The notes under the pieces are model-generated. The model was not told the origin of the DNA. It saw only the letters and a program-made list of their open reading frames with translations, and did not search any database. Below, in pieces: positions 5,717 to 6,436 of a stretch of 6,436 nucleotides of DNA; the stretch's first letter is position 1; every line of letters starts with the position of its first letter. The DNA is from Candidatus Gottesmanbacteria bacterium. Lineage in GTDB: Bacteria; Patescibacteriota; Microgenomatia; UBA10105; UBA927. The stretch is from positions 1 through 6,436 of the forward strand of contig JAPLWC010000015.1 in assembly GCA_026396845.1 (NCBI GenBank). The letters run 5' to 3'. The position numbers were made by a program, and so were the translations under genes.

Positions 5717-6015
5717 TATGCAATTGCATCGGGGCGCCTATATAGTGATATATAAGTCTGGTTCCGTACAAAATGTAACCCGTTTGTGTACGGAATGGAA
5801 TGTACTAGCTCAAATCGGTGAAGCCCTTTCTATCTATACAGATATAAAGGGGAATACCGAGGGAAGTTTGATAAATATCAGACCCCGTATCGACTGATCC
5901 CCGCCAAAGGCGGGGTGAGATAGATTTCTCAAACATCTATCAGACGGCTAGCTCCCGATAACAATCGGGATGAAGGTATAGTCAGAACCTTCCGGTAACG
6001 GAAGAAAATCGACAG
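5717..6015 (+). ncRNA. Group I intron 2, 23S site L2500 (peptidyl-transferase centre)
   Basis: A 299-base intron between GGCACCT and CGATGTCGGCTC. The guide 5732-5738 pairs with exon 5710-5716, with one A.C mismatch and a terminal U5716.G5732 wobble. P1 is extended by the 12-base palindrome ATGCAATTGCAT. The last base is G6015. Core strands are CGGTGAAGCCC (5816-5826) and GGGGAATACCGAGGGAAG (5849-5866). The S strand GGTATAGTC (5975-5983) faces GACGGCTA for P7, and P9 is CTTCCG-GTAA-CGGAAG. The strong hairpin CCCCGCC/GGCGGGG fills the P6-P7 region. There is no ORF. It sits four bases before the catalytic-centre residues U2504-U2506. Confidence 0.88.
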
Positions 6016-6111
6016 CGATGTCGGCTCATCCTATCCTGGGGGTGGAGAAGCTCCCAAGGGTCCGGCTGTTCGCCGGTTAAAAGGGTACGCGAGCTGGGTT
6101 CAGAACGTCGT

Positions 6112-6436
6112 AATTGTTTATTGCGACCTTCAATGGTAACATTGAAGTATAAATTTGGCTAATAACGGTGAAACCCTCCTTTCTTGACTGAACGAAAAAG
6201 GGCAATACCGTGGGAAGACGAGGTATTGTGGTTGAAAAGACAAAAGCGTATATCGCTGGTTTTCTCGATGGAGATGGTTCTATTTTTCTACAATTAGTTC
6301 GACGAAAAGATTATATATTCGGATATCAAGTTCGTGCGAGTGTAGTATTCTACCAGAAGACGTCTCAGAAAAAGATTCTTCGATGGTTAATACATAAACT
6401 TCGCTGCGGGTATCTACGAGATAGAAATGATGGAAT
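6112..6436 (+). ncRNA. Group I intron 3, 23S site L2596 (5' part; continues beyond window)
   Basis: The conserved exon GAACGTCGT ends at 6111, and E. coli would continue GAGACAG. Instead the guide GCGAC (6123-6127) pairs with exon GTCGT (6107-6111), ending in U.G. A perfect 8-bp hairpin with a GTAA loop (6128-6147) makes P2. Core strands CGGTGAAACCC (6166-6176) and GGGCAATACCGTGGGAAG (6200-6217) nearly match those of intron 2, so both are of one subgroup. The homing endonuclease gene begins right after the core. P7-P9 and the 3' splice site lie outside the window. Confidence 0.88.
6228..6436 (+). CDS. LAGLIDADG homing endonuclease of intron 3 (3' truncated by window)
   Basis: The first LAGLIDADG motif is plain: YIAGFLDGDGSI at about residues 8-19, followed by the usual strand-rich segment (IFLQLVRRKDYIFGYQVRASVVF) and a helix (KKILRWLIHKL). 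About 69 codons are visible, and a single-chain or dimeric enzyme would need 150 or more. The start is taken as GTG 6228, 3 bases after GAGGT (6220-6224); ATT 6225 or GTG 6210 are possible alternatives because the spacing is short. Family enzymes cut the intronless allele near the insertion site and so spread the intron; some also act as splicing maturases. The target here would be the 23S sequence around position 2596. Confidence 0.92.
   Translation, partial: MVEKTKAYIAGFLDGDGSIFLQLVRRKDYIFGYQVRASVVFYQKTSQKKILRWLIHKLRCGYLRDRNDG

Noticed and set aside
5722..5738. 12-base palindrome ATGCAATTGCAT next to CGGGGCGCC as an operator
   Set aside because: It is the tip of the P1 hairpin of intron 2, which explains both the symmetry and the adjacent guide sequence.

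Overview
The window reads as a fragment of a Candidate Phyla Radiation (Patescibacteria, probably Parcubacteria-like) genome. This is inferred, not proven. The grounds are a 23S rRNA gene broken by several group I introns, a 23S gene with no linked 16S gene, a reduced L1 stalk in that rRNA, tight gene packing, and short palindromes of a kind I associate from memory with such genomes, two of them inside a coding gene.

Layout. Positions 1-501 hold the C-terminal part of a ferredoxin-NADP reductase-type flavoprotein. It is followed after 2 bases by a complete glutamate dehydrogenase (504-1805) and after 8 more bases by an unrecognised 153-residue protein (1814-2275). These three genes look like one operon. 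A near-consensus sigma-70 promoter (2282-2310) lies just behind the last stop codon. About 155 bases downstream there is a classic terminator hairpin (2447-2472), and then a tRNA-Ala(UGC) gene (2484-2556). A 385-base spacer (2557-2941) carries five hairpins that share one unusual internal-loop design.

From about 2942 to the window end runs 23S rRNA. I aligned it from memory to the E. coli sequence. Domain I, most of domain II, and domains III, IV and V (as far as the window goes) are present and well conserved. Two things stand out. About 290 bases of domain II (E. coli ~645 to ~935, including the A-site finger) are absent at about 3630-3640. Three group I introns interrupt functional sites: after U1917 (4697-5138), after U2500 (5717-6015) and after U2596 (from 6112, running off the end). 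For each intron I could find the 5'-exon/guide pairing ending in a U.G wobble, and for the first two the terminal G. The third intron encodes a LAGLIDADG homing endonuclease (from 6228, cut by the window end). The first carries a 59-codon ORF that resembles no homing endonuclease. The second has no ORF.

How it fits together: the left part is a small redox/amino-nitrogen operon. The right part is a separately promoted tRNA-Ala/23S unit that must splice out at least three introns at the decoding bridge and peptidyl-transferase centre before it can make a ribosome. The most surprising claim, the missing domain II block, needs read-level confirmation, because one helix strand (H27) is left without a partner. 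That pattern fits an assembly collapse or a dead copy as well as true reduction.
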